Source of the DNA: Clostridia bacterium | GTDB lineage: Bacteria; Bacillota_A; Clostridia; Christensenellales; Aristaeellaceae | Length of the DNA stretch: 35,798 nt | Reading direction: 5' to 3' | Assembly (NCBI GenBank): GCA_017530275.1 | Contig: JAFXMP010000245.1 | Coordinates: forward strand, 1-35,798 | In this document: positions 1 to 6,655 of the stretch, in pieces | How the letters are laid out: every line of letters starts with the position of its first letter | Position numbering within the stretch: position 1 is the first letter of the stretch | Translations under genes and position numbers: made by a program | Notes under the pieces: model-generated | Databases searched by the model: none | The model's input: only the letters and a program-made list of their open reading frames with translations | What the model was told of the DNA's origin: nothing

Positions 1-378
1 CGGGATAAGCTGATCAAGGGCATTTTGGATGCTGTTCCTTACACCCGATTGAATGGCCATTCCCTGAAACGCCTGCCCGGCAACGTGAACGTGTCCATTC
101 AGTACATCGAGGGCGAAGCGCTGCTTTTGCGCCTGGATTTAGCGGGTATCGCCGCTTCCTCAGGCTCCGCCTGCACCAGCGGCAGTCTGGACCCCTCCCA
201 CGTGCTGCTGGCCATCGGCCTGCCCCATGAGGTGGCCCACGGCAGCCTGCGCCTGTCCCTCACCGACAGCAACACCGAGGAAGAAGTGGACGAAGTGCTG
301 CGGGTCCTGCCCAAGATCGTGGAAACCCTGCGGGCCATGTCGCCCATGTATGATGATTTTATCCACAGTGCCAAGTGA
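1..378 (+). CDS. Cysteine desulfurase (NifS/IscS type), C-terminal part
   Basis: The reading frame is open from the first base of the window, so only the last 125 codons are present. Seen: the motif SGSACTSGS, whose Cys codon is at 172-174. In NifS/IscS enzymes this is the active-site loop cysteine that receives sulfur from L-cysteine as a persulfide. It is followed by a typical small-domain C-terminus (SHVLLAIGL, then a GSLRLSL segment). Known for the family: a PLP-dependent cytosolic enzyme that supplies sulfur to the scaffold protein, here encoded by the NifU-like gene at 777. The PLP lysine lies upstream of the window. The gene ends 398 bp before the scaffold gene, an unusually large gap for this pair. 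A group II (SufS-like) enzyme is less likely because the loop is the longer class I type. The choice between nifS and iscS as a name is open. Confidence 0.9.
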   Translation, partial: RDKLIKGILDAVPYTRLNGHSLKRLPGNVNVSIQYIEGEALLLRLDLAGIAASSGSACTSGSLDPSHVLLAIGLPHEVAHGSLRLSLTDSNTEEEVDEVLRVLPKIVETLRAMSPMYDDFIHSAK

Positions 379-390
379 AAAAAGGGTGTG

Positions 391-440
391 CTGGGGCCTC
401 CGCGGCCCCAGACCCCGCGCCAAAGGATTTCATCCTCTGG
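391..440 (-). repeat. Double-hairpin intergenic element, copy 1
   Basis: Two adjacent hairpins: CTGGGGCC at 391-398 pairs with GGCCCCAG at 404-411, and CCAAAGGAT at 420-428 pairs with ATCCTCTGG at 432-440 (one mismatch). Read on the minus strand, the order is the same as in copy 2 at 649-691: a CCAGRGGAT/ATCCYYTGG hairpin, then a G/C-rich hairpin. The two copies therefore face each other in the gap between the desulfurase and scaffold genes. No run of T follows, so a simple intrinsic terminator is not indicated. Confidence 0.6.
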
Positions 441-517
441 ACACCAAGAGGCGAATTAACTTGGCAGGGAAAAATCAACAGCATTCGCCTGTTCATGCGG
501 AACTGCGAAAGATGGGA

Positions 518-561
518 GCTTCTGGCCCAAGAAAGCCGCTTTCAGCGGCCGGGCCAGAAGC
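518..561. repeat. Nested stem-loop between the two double-hairpin elements
   Basis: An outer 11-bp stem (GCTTCTGGCCC at 518-528 with GGGCCAGAAGC at 551-561) encloses an inner hairpin (GCCGC at 535-539 with GCGGC at 545-549, loop TTTCA). It lies midway between the two oppositely oriented double-hairpin elements, giving the 379-776 gap a symmetrical palindromic layout. The rest of the gap shows no convincing gene. The strand in use is unknown. Confidence 0.6.
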
Positions 562-648
562 ACAGCGGCGACCGACAGGACCGTTTTCCTCAAGCAGCAG
601 CGGGAGTCAACCTTGCTCACCGGTATTGTTTTTCCGCAGGAGCGGGGT

Positions 649-691
649 CCAGGGGATTCAATCCCCTGGTAGGGTGCGGGGCAAAGCCCCG
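649..691 (+). repeat. Double-hairpin intergenic element, copy 2
   Basis: CCAGGGGAT at 649-657 pairs perfectly with ATCCCCTGG at 661-669 (loop TCA), followed by CGGGGC at 677-682 with GCCCCG at 686-691 (loop AAA). The arrangement matches the reverse complement of the copy at 391-440, with changes on both sides of the first stem. It ends about 85 bp upstream of the scaffold gene start. Confidence 0.6.
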
Positions 692-776
692 CCGTCCCTT
701 AGCGGCGATATGCGATCAGTAACTTGTAAAAAACAGAATTTACATAGATAAATAGATAATAGGAGGAAATGAAGCC

Positions 777-1163
777 GTGTACAGCGAAAAAGTAATGGAT
801 CACTTTGAAAACCCCCGCAACGTGGGCGAAATTCCCGACGCCAATGGCGTGGGCACGGTGGGCAACGCCAAGTGCGGCGACATCATGCGCATGTATCTGA
901 AGGTGGAAAACGGTATTATCGAGGACGTGAAGTTCAAAACCTTCGGCTGCGGCGCGGCCATCGCCACCTCGTCCATGGCGACGGAAATGGTGAAGGGCAA
1001 AACCTTGAAGGAAGCCCTGCAACTGACCAATAAAGCCGTGGCGGAAGCCCTGGATGGGCTGCCCCCGGTAAAAATGCACTGTTCCCTGCTGGCGGAGGAG
1101 GCTATCCACGCCGCGGTGGAGGATTACTTGAAGAATCATCCGGAGGAAGCGCCCGAGGACTAA
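777..1163 (+). CDS. Fe-S cluster assembly scaffold, NifU/IscU N-terminal type
   Basis: A 128-residue protein of the IscU/NifU-N family, on which Fe-S clusters are built in the cytosol from sulfur given by the desulfurase encoded just upstream. The three ligand cysteines are C33 (AKCGD), C58 (GCGAA) and C102 (MHCS), and the conserved Asp35 follows the first Cys. The C-terminus lacks the NFU and [2Fe-2S] domains of full NifU, so this is a stand-alone scaffold. The GTG start at 777 is chosen because AGGAGG lies at 761-766 and the next residues (YSEKVMDHF) are the family N-terminus. The 398-bp palindromic gap to the desulfurase may mean separate transcription. No clear sigma-A promoter was found in the gap. 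Confidence 0.93.
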   Translation: MYSEKVMDHFENPRNVGEIPDANGVGTVGNAKCGDIMRMYLKVENGIIEDVKFKTFGCGAAIATSSMATEMVKGKTLKEALQLTNKAVAEALDGLPPVKMHCSLLAEEAIHAAVEDYLKNHPEEAPED

Positions 1164-1202
1164 GGCTCCATTAATGAAGCGTATAGAAGGGAGGACAGGC
1201 GC

Positions 1203-1511
1203 ATGTCCGAAGTGTATTCGATAGACCAGCTCAAGCACGTGCTCGTCCCGATCTTCCAAAGGAACAACATTCGGAAGGCCGTTTTATTCGGGTCTTACAG
1301 CAAGGGGCAGGCGACAAAGTACAGCGACGTGGATTTGCTGGTGGACAGCGGACTGCGCGGCCTCGCTTTTTTCGGCCTCTTGGACGACGTATGCGAATCT
1401 CTTCACTGTCCTGTGGATTTGATCGACGCATCCGATGTGATTCCCGATTCCCGCGTTGACCGGGAAATCAAAAAAACAGGGGTGGTCATCTATGAACGAC
1501 GGAAAATTTGA
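1203..1511 (+). CDS. mntA: MntA-like antitoxin, minimal nucleotidyltransferase
   Basis: A 102-residue minimal nucleotidyltransferase (MNT). The catalytic signature is complete: G30-S31 followed by D42-x-D44 (YSDVDLLV), the metal-binding pattern of pol-beta-type nucleotidyltransferases. Known for MntA/HepT pairs (type VII toxin-antitoxin systems): MntA neutralises the HEPN toxin by adding AMP groups to a tyrosine next to its RNase motif. The next gene encodes exactly that partner and overlaps this one by 20 bp, so the two are probably translated together. The ATG at 1203 follows GGGAGG at about 1190-1195. The pair sits between iron-sulfur and hflX genes with no mobile-element remnants visible. 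Confidence 0.88.
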   Translation: MSEVYSIDQLKHVLVPIFQRNNIRKAVLFGSYSKGQATKYSDVDLLVDSGLRGLAFFGLLDDVCESLHCPVDLIDASDVIPDSRVDREIKKTGVVIYERRKI

Positions 1512-1818
1512 CCAGATTCGCAGGAAAATGCTGGAGCACATTCGGCATACGATGGAATACTGCGGGAATGTCACAGAAGAAGAATTTTTGTTGAACCGGA
1601 TGCTCCAGGAAGCCTGTATATTCAATGTGCTTCAAGTAGGAGAATTGGCCGCAAAAGTGATTGAGTATCATTTGGATCAGGAGCATCCTGAAATGATGTG
1701 GCGGCAAATGCGCGGAATGCGAAACCGCATCGTTCATGATTACGAAGGAATAAGGCTGGGCATTGTTTGGGACACCATTCAGCATGATTTTCCTGACCTG
1801 CTGAGGAAGCTGCAATGA
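1492..1818 (+). CDS. hepT: HepT-like toxin, HEPN-domain RNase (DUF86)
   Basis: A 108-residue all-alpha HEPN protein of the DUF86/HepT family. The RNase signature is intact: R77-x4-H82-x-Y84 (RNRIVHDY). Arg and His form the RNA-cleaving site of the dimer, and the Tyr is the residue that MntA modifies in characterised systems. The ATG at 1492 is preferred over an in-frame TTG at 1456 because it gives the usual family N-terminus and length and overlaps the antitoxin gene by 20 bp. All catalytic positions are present, so the toxin is predicted to be active when unmodified. The stop codon (1816-1818) is followed by a 140-bp gap before the likely hflX start. Confidence 0.87.
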   Translation: MNDGKFDQIRRKMLEHIRHTMEYCGNVTEEEFLLNRMLQEACIFNVLQVGELAAKVIEYHLDQEHPEMMWRQMRGMRNRIVHDYEGIRLGIVWDTIQHDFPDLLRKLQ

Positions 1819-1958
1819 CAGAATGGCCTGTTCTTTGTAAATTCTTCTCAAATTCCCGCTGTCAGGAAGGAAAAAACCATAAGCACAGCGAATTTCAGAA
1901 GGGATTCTGTACAGAATCCCTTTTCATGATGAAATATGCAAAACCGCAAGGAGAAACC

Positions 1959-3752
1959 ATGCCGGACATTCACGGAAACATTACGGGCATCCGGGACAGC
2001 GAGCTTGCGGAGCTGAAAGCCCTGTACGACTGTCCTTTTGAATGGAATGAATACGCGCCGCGTGAGCTGATTTTAGAGCTTGCGCGGCATTCGTGCGCTT
2101 TGAACCGGGAAATCGCGGTGTACGTGAGCCGGGACGGGGACGTGCTGGATGTGACCGTGGGGGTCATCGACAGCGTGCCCCTGCTGGACCTGCATTTGCG
2201 TAGGAACAGCAAGAGATTATCCTGCGTGCGCTGCATCCACACCCATCCCGGCGGCAGCGCCCAGTTATCCGACGTGGATATCGCCGCCCTGCGCTCCCTC
2301 ATGCTGGACAGTATGTGCGCCATCGGCGTATCAGGCGACGGGCACGTGACCGGAGTGAGCGCCGCGTTCCTGACGGAACGGGTGAACGGCCTGCCCGGCG
2401 TGGAAATTTCAGAGATTTACCCCCTGAAAAAGCTGCCCCAGGAAGCCTGGATGCGGGAAATCGAGCTGTCCGACCAGCGGGTGACGCAGGGGGACGCGGG
2501 GGATATGACCGAGCCGCCGGAGCGCGCCGTGCTGGTGGGCATCGATTCGGAAAAATCCCTGGACGAGCTGGCCGCATTGGCGGAAAGCGCCGGGGCCCAG
2601 GTGGTGGGCCGGTTCTTCCAGAAGCGCCTCAAGCCGGACACCGCCACCTTCGTGGGCAGCGGCAAGGCCCAGCAGATGCAGCTGGACGCCCAGGCCCTGG
2701 AAGCCGACCTGGTGATCTTTGACGACGAGCTGACCGGGGCCCAGACCCGCAATTTGGAAGAGATCATCGGTGTGAAGGTCATCGACCGCACCACCCTGAT
2801 CCTGGATATTTTCGCCCAGCGCGCCCAGAGCGGCGAGGGCAAATTGCAGGTGCAGCTGGCCCAGCTCAAATACCGTTCCGGGCGGCTCATCGGCCAGGGT
2901 CTGATCCTGTCCCGCCTGGGCGGCGGCATCGGCACCCGGGGCCCCGGCGAAAGCAAGCTGGAAATCGACCGCCGCCGCATCCGGGAGCAGATCACCGCCC
3001 TGAAACGGGAACTGGACACCCTGCAGAAGCAGCGCCAGCTTCGCCGTAGGAACCGGGAAAAGAACGCCATCCCCATCGTTTCTCTGGTGGGGTACACCAA
3101 TACGGGCAAATCCACCCTGCTCAACACCATTACCGGCGCGGGGGTGTACGCGGAAAACAAGCTGTTCGCCACCCTGGATGCTGTGTCCCGCAGGGTGGAG
3201 CTGCCCGACGGCGGCGAATTCTTGCTGGTGGACACCGTGGGCTTTATCAGCAAGCTGCCCCACGAGCTGGTGGAAGCGTTCAAGTCCACTTTAGAAGAAG
3301 CGGCCCTTTCGGACCTGCTGGTGATCGTTTCCGACGCCGCCTCCCCCGATACCCCGGAACAGCATCGGGTGGTGGAGGAAGTGCTTGCCCAGATCGGGGC
3401 CGACACCCAGCCCCGCATCGACGTGCTGAACAAAAGCGACCTGATCCCCGCCGGCGAAGAAGTGCTGCCCATCATGCCGGGCGCCCTGCGGATTTCCGCC
3501 AAGACCGGCGCAGGCCTGGACCGACTGCTTTCCGCCATCGCGGGCGAGCTGCGCAAAAAAGAGCAGCAAATGACTTTGCTTGTGCCCTTCGACCGCTACG
3601 CCGTCATGGGCGAGCTGCGCCAAAAAGGCCGGGTGATCGATGAAACCTATGAGGACACCGGCACCCGGGTCACGGTGATGCTGCCCGGCGACGCTGCGGG
3701 GCAGATCGGGGCGAAGTATGGGGACATGGTACAAAAGAAAGTGGAGAGTTGA
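1959..3752 (+). CDS. hflX: GTPase HflX with N-terminal JAMM-like domain
   Basis: A 597-residue ribosome-associated GTPase. HflX splits or rescues stalled 70S ribosomes and binds the 50S subunit. Seen: the HflX glycine-rich linker (GGGIGTRGPGESK), an alpha-helical charged segment, P-loop GYTNTGKST at 378-386, DTVGF, NKSD and SAKTG. Before the HflX core lie about 170 extra residues containing CIHTHPGGSAQLSDVD, which fits H94-x-H96-x7-S104-x2-D107, with an upstream candidate Glu51 (NREIAVYV). That is the full JAMM/MPN metal-site pattern. I recall clostridial HflX proteins with a similar extension, but its role is unknown to me. The ATG at 1959 follows AAGGAG at 1948-1953. An upstream in-frame ATG at 1815 would add 48 residues of unconvincing sequence. 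The last codons and stop lie inside repeat element A. Confidence 0.93.
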   Translation: MPDIHGNITGIRDSELAELKALYDCPFEWNEYAPRELILELARHSCALNREIAVYVSRDGDVLDVTVGVIDSVPLLDLHLRRNSKRLSCVRCIHTHPGGSAQLSDVDIAALRSLMLDSMCAIGVSGDGHVTGVSAAFLTERVNGLPGVEISEIYPLKKLPQEAWMREIELSDQRVTQGDAGDMTEPPERAVLVGIDSEKSLDELAALAESAGAQVVGRFFQKRLKPDTATFVGSGKAQQMQLDAQALEADLVIFDDELTGAQTRNLEEIIGVKVIDRTTLILDIFAQRAQSGEGKLQVQLAQLKYRSGRLIGQGLILSRLGGGIGTRGPGESKLEIDRRRIREQITALKRELDTLQKQRQLRRRNREKNAIPIVSLVGYTNTGKSTLLNTITGAGVYAENKLFATLDAVSRRVELPDGGEFLLVDTVGFISKLPHELVEAFKSTLEEAALSDLLVIVSDAASPDTPEQHRVVEEVLAQIGADTQPRIDVLNKSDLIPAGEEVLPIMPGALRISAKTGAGLDRLLSAIAGELRKKEQQMTLLVPFDRYAVMGELRQKGRVIDETYEDTGTRVTVMLPGDAAGQIGAKYGDMVQKKVES

Positions 3753-3858
3753 GAGCGGAGAGTTGAGATATACAGGTGTGTTTTCCGCCTGCTGAAAGTA
3801 TACGATGTGAGTTGAAAACCATATAAATCTCAACTCTCAACTCCCCACTCTCAACTCC
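3741..3858 (+). repeat. Heptamer-arm hairpin element A (TTGAGAG type)
   Basis: The left arm, at about 3741-3769, is built from GAGAGTTGAGAG-like units. The right arm, at 3829-3858, is the complementary CTCAACTC series. Between them is a 60-bp core ending in CCATATAAATCTC, the mark of the family, so this copy is in forward orientation. The core also has GTGTTTTCCG and GCTGAAAGT, shared with element E. The left arm overlaps the last four codons of hflX, and the right arm ends 19 bp before the next gene. Six other copies occur in this window. Confidence 0.85.
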
Positions 3859-3877
3859 TTGTAATACGGAGGCCGCG

Positions 3878-4555
3878 ATGCTTGCGAAACTGTTGAGTCT
3901 GCTCCTGACCCTCCTTTCCCTGGGCCAGACCGCGGTGGAAGCCTATGTGAACGAAGCCTGCCTGGGTGGCAACCTGTTCTTAGTGAATCGGGATTACGCG
4001 ATTACGGCGGATTATGTGCCCAATGATCTGGTAACGCCCAAGGTGCTGGGCGGCAATGACACCACCATGATGCGGGCGGAAGCGGCAGGAGCGCTGGAAG
4101 AGCTGTTCGCCGCCGCCAAGGAGGAAGAGGGGTATGTCCTGGTGGCCGTTTCCGGCTACCGCAGCTATGGTAAGCAGGCTTCCATTCACCAGCGGAAGAT
4201 ACAGACCGTGGGGAAAAAAGAGGCCCTGCGGGTGTCCGCCCCGGCGGGGTGCAGCGAGCATCAGTTGGGTTTGGCCATGGACGTGGGCCGCAAAAGCAAC
4301 ACCAACCTGAGCAAGTCCTTCGGCGATTCCCCGGAAGGCCAGTGGGTGGCGGAAAACGCTCACCGCTTTGGCTTTATCATCCGGTATAAAGCCGAATGGG
4401 AGGACGTGACCGGCTACATGTACGAGCCCTGGCATATCCGCTACGTAGGAAAAGATCACGCCGCCCGCATTTATGAATTGGACATACCCTTTGAATACTA
4501 TGTTGCCCAGCTTCGCGCGGCCCAGGCCGCATTAGCGGGGGAGGGGGCTGAATGA
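3878..4555 (+). CDS. D-alanyl-D-alanine carboxypeptidase, VanY/peptidase M15B-like
   Basis: A 225-residue exported zinc carboxypeptidase. An N-terminal hydrophobic stretch (LLSLLLTLLSL) serves as signal peptide or anchor. The M15B zinc signature is complete: S126-E-H128-x6-D135 (SEHQLGLAMD) and E183-P-W-H186 (EPWHIRYVG), together with the substrate-side SGYRS segment. Family role: removal of the terminal D-Ala from peptidoglycan stem peptides outside the membrane. The ATG at 3878 follows a GGAGG at about 3868. Its stop overlaps the next, paralogous gene by 4 bp (ATGA), so the two form a coupled pair. No vanR/S, vanH or vanA-like gene is present, so this looks like wall remodelling rather than glycopeptide resistance. 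Confidence 0.9.
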   Translation: MLAKLLSLLLTLLSLGQTAVEAYVNEACLGGNLFLVNRDYAITADYVPNDLVTPKVLGGNDTTMMRAEAAGALEELFAAAKEEEGYVLVAVSGYRSYGKQASIHQRKIQTVGKKEALRVSAPAGCSEHQLGLAMDVGRKSNTNLSKSFGDSPEGQWVAENAHRFGFIIRYKAEWEDVTGYMYEPWHIRYVGKDHAARIYELDIPFEYYVAQLRAAQAALAGEGAE

Positions 4556-5364
4556 TGATCAAACGGCTGACGCTGCTTTTTCTTTCCGTGCTGCTGTTGT
4601 TCAGCGCGTTTTCTGCCTTGGCGGAAGGGATGCCGGACTGGGAATATCCCCTGGAGCCGGAAATTTTGCACGACTACGATCAATATATCACCCTTGCCAA
4701 CAGGAAAAACCTGCTGTCCAGCGATTACGAGCCCAATGATTTGGTGAACACTACCTGCAAAAAATCCTCCGACGCGGGTACGCCCCAGCTTCGTCAGGCA
4801 GCCAGCGACGCCATCAACGCCATGTTCGCCGCCGCCTTAGAGGACGGGCTCACCCTGTATCTGAAAAGCGCCTACCGCACTTACCAGACCCAGAAAACCA
4901 TGTACAATAACCGGCTGGATAAGCTGGGCCGGGACGACGGGCTGGTATCCTATCCCGGCGCCAGCGACCATCAGACCGGCCTTGGCGCGGACATTCTCAA
5001 TTACGAATGGACGAAAAAGGACGGCATGAACAAGGAGTTCGCCAAGACGAAGGAAGCCCAGTGGATGGAAGCCCACTGCGCGGAGTTCGGTTTCATCCTG
5101 CGCTACATGTCCGATAAGGAGGAAATCACCGGCATCAAGTTCGAGCCCTGGCATTTCCGCTACGTGGGCAGGGAAGCCGCCGCCTACATCATGGAAAACC
5201 ACCTGTCCCTGGAGGAATTCACCGAAGAATGGCAGGCGTATATCGCCGATTGGGAAGCCCGGGGCGGCAATTTTCGGGAACTGATCATTCAGCGGGCCAA
5301 GGTCAACTCCGTCACGGTGCTGGACGATGAGGACGGGGAGGAGGAGCTCTCCATCTTTTATTGA
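4552..5364 (+). CDS. D-alanyl-D-alanine carboxypeptidase, VanY/M15B-like paralogue
   Basis: A 270-residue second copy of the M15B family. It has a clear signal peptide (a hydrophobic run ending FSALAEG). The zinc residues are H140 and D147 in SDHQTGLGAD, and H201 with catalytic E198 in EPWHFRYVG. It shares with the upstream gene the YEPNDLV/YVPNDLV segment just after the leader, so the two arose by duplication. It differs in having a longer C-terminal tail ending in an acidic stretch (DDEDGEEE). The start overlaps the upstream stop (ATGATG at 4552-4557, either ATG possible). It probably acts on wall peptides at the cell surface. The differing tails and loops suggest different substrates or timing, which is an inference. 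Confidence 0.9.
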   Translation: MMIKRLTLLFLSVLLLFSAFSALAEGMPDWEYPLEPEILHDYDQYITLANRKNLLSSDYEPNDLVNTTCKKSSDAGTPQLRQAASDAINAMFAAALEDGLTLYLKSAYRTYQTQKTMYNNRLDKLGRDDGLVSYPGASDHQTGLGADILNYEWTKKDGMNKEFAKTKEAQWMEAHCAEFGFILRYMSDKEEITGIKFEPWHFRYVGREAAAYIMENHLSLEEFTEEWQAYIADWEARGGNFRELIIQRAKVNSVTVLDDEDGEEELSIFY

Positions 5365-5383
5365 GGGAAATCGCAAACAGCAT

Positions 5384-5500
5384 GAGAGTTGAGAGTTGAG
5401 CGTGTAGAGTTGAGATTTATATAGTCCATCAAAAGCAGGAGTCTCTTGGGATAAAACGATATCATCTCCACTCTCAACTCTCAACTCCCCACTCTTCTCC
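5384..5500 (-). repeat. Heptamer-arm hairpin element B (TTGAGAG type, reversed)
   Basis: The left side (5384-5416) reads GAGAGTTGAGAGTTGAG and continues into GAGATTTATATAGTCC, which is the family mark in reverse. The right side (5464-5500) is the complementary CTCAACTC series. Its core, read on the minus strand, is nearly the same as that of element F (GATATCGTTTT, then AAGAGACTCCTGCTTTTGAT). It fills the gap between the second carboxypeptidase and the exonuclease gene and ends 16 bp before the latter's ribosome binding site. Confidence 0.85.
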
Positions 5501-5531
5501 ATCATTACAGCAACAAGGGAGGCTAACAAAG

Positions 5532-6650
5532 ATGCTTTCCCTTCGGGATAAGCTCAAGGCCGCCGGGGCCGCGAAGCCCAAGGCGGCAAAACCCGCGCCC
5601 AAGGACTGCATAGTGAAGGAGGCGTTTTTTCCCCTTTCCCTTTTTTCTCTGCCGCCGCAGATATCCGGCGCGTGCTTGGAAATGATGCAGGGCTTGCCCT
5701 ATGCGGATTTCCGCCGGGAAGAAATTTGTTTCCTGGATACGGAAACCACGGGCCTGTCCCACGGGGTAGGAACGGTGGCCTTTTTGGTGGGTATCGGTTT
5801 TTTTGACGGACAGGGTTTCACAGTGCGACAGTATTTGATGCGGGATTACGACGAGGAAGCCCTGCTGCTGTCCCATGTGGCGGAGGAAATGGGAAAACGC
5901 CGCATGCTGTGCACCTTCAACGGGGCCACCTTCGATCTTCCCCTGTTGGAAGCGCGGTTTACCATGCAGCGCATGCGGGAGCTGTACCCGAAAAAACCTC
6001 ATGTGGACCTGCTGCCCGCCTCCCGCAGGGTATGGAAGCTGCGGCTCAAAAAGTGCAATCTCACCAGCCTGGAGGAAGCGGTGCTGGGCCTTCATCGGGA
6101 AAACGACCTGCCGGGGGCGCTGGTGCCGGAGAGGTACTTTTCTTTCCTGAAAACCGGGGATTTTTCCCTGCTCACCGATATTTTGGACCACAACGCCCAG
6201 GATATCGTGTCCCTGGCCCATATCCTGGACCGGCTCATGCGTCTGCACGATATGCCCCTGCTGGCCCAGGCTCCGGAGGACATGTTCAGCTTAGGCCGGG
6301 TGTACGAAAAACGGGGGAAAAACGAAAAAGCCCGGGTGTGCTACCGGGCGGCGGATCAGGGCAGCGTGTCCATCCTGGCCCGGGGCCGCATGGCGGAAAG
6401 CTTCCGCCGGGAGGGCGACTGGGAGGCGGCGGCCAAGGTGTACAGCCGCATGATCGCGGACCGGCAGGGCGGGGCGGGCCCGCTGGTGGCCATGGCAAAA
6501 ATCTGCGAGCACAAAAGAAGGGATATCCCTTCTGCCATCGAATATACAAAAAAAGCCATTATCTTAGCGTCGGATCAGCCAGACGCCGATATGGCCCCGC
6601 TGCAAAAGCGATTGGAACGCCTGCTGCTGAAAGCAAGGAGAAAGGATTAA
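5532..6650 (+). CDS. YprB/MrfB-like 3'-5' exonuclease with TPR tail
   Basis: A 372-residue protein with an RNase H-like DEDD exonuclease domain (about residues 50-235) and a helical TPR-like C-terminus. Exo I is FLDTETTGL with D69 and E71, Exo II is CTFNGATFDLP, and Exo III is HNAQDIVSL. Bacillus subtilis YprB (MrfB) has this architecture and works with the helicase YprA (MrfA) in repair of mitomycin-type DNA lesions. No YprA-like helicase gene is in the window, so the partner, if any, is elsewhere. The ATG at 5532 follows GGGAGG at 5518-5523. The stop lies 5 bp before the following TPR gene, with which it forms a two-gene unit. The general call (DEDD exonuclease) is firm; the Mrf role is inferred from family. 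Confidence 0.85.
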   Translation: MLSLRDKLKAAGAAKPKAAKPAPKDCIVKEAFFPLSLFSLPPQISGACLEMMQGLPYADFRREEICFLDTETTGLSHGVGTVAFLVGIGFFDGQGFTVRQYLMRDYDEEALLLSHVAEEMGKRRMLCTFNGATFDLPLLEARFTMQRMRELYPKKPHVDLLPASRRVWKLRLKKCNLTSLEEAVLGLHRENDLPGALVPERYFSFLKTGDFSLLTDILDHNAQDIVSLAHILDRLMRLHDMPLLAQAPEDMFSLGRVYEKRGKNEKARVCYRAADQGSVSILARGRMAESFRREGDWEAAAKVYSRMIADRQGGAGPLVAMAKICEHKRRDIPSAIEYTKKAIILASDQPDADMAPLQKRLERLLLKARRKD

Positions 6651-6655
6651 CGGCA

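Noticed and set aside
375..751. Open frames in the gap between the desulfurase and scaffold genes
   Set aside because: They run through palindromes, lack ribosome binding sites and show no protein-like composition.
2409..3556. Long minus-strand frames opposite hflX
   Set aside because: They are shadows of hflX, with Ser/Arg- or Gly/Gln-rich composition and no recognisable domain.
3811..3830. The TATATAAATC core of the heptamer elements as a promoter
   Set aside because: The TTGACC-like sequence seen in some copies is only about 6 bp from the TATAAA-like sequence, far from the 17-bp spacing needed, and the orientation relative to genes varies.
3741..3858. The GAGAGTTGAGAG repeats as a CRISPR array
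   Set aside because: The units are 7 bp, contiguous, with no spacers, and are inverted across a core. No cas gene is in the window.
3878..5364. A vancomycin resistance cluster
   Set aside because: Only VanY-like carboxypeptidases are present; no VanA/B-type ligase, VanH, VanX or VanR/S is seen nearby.
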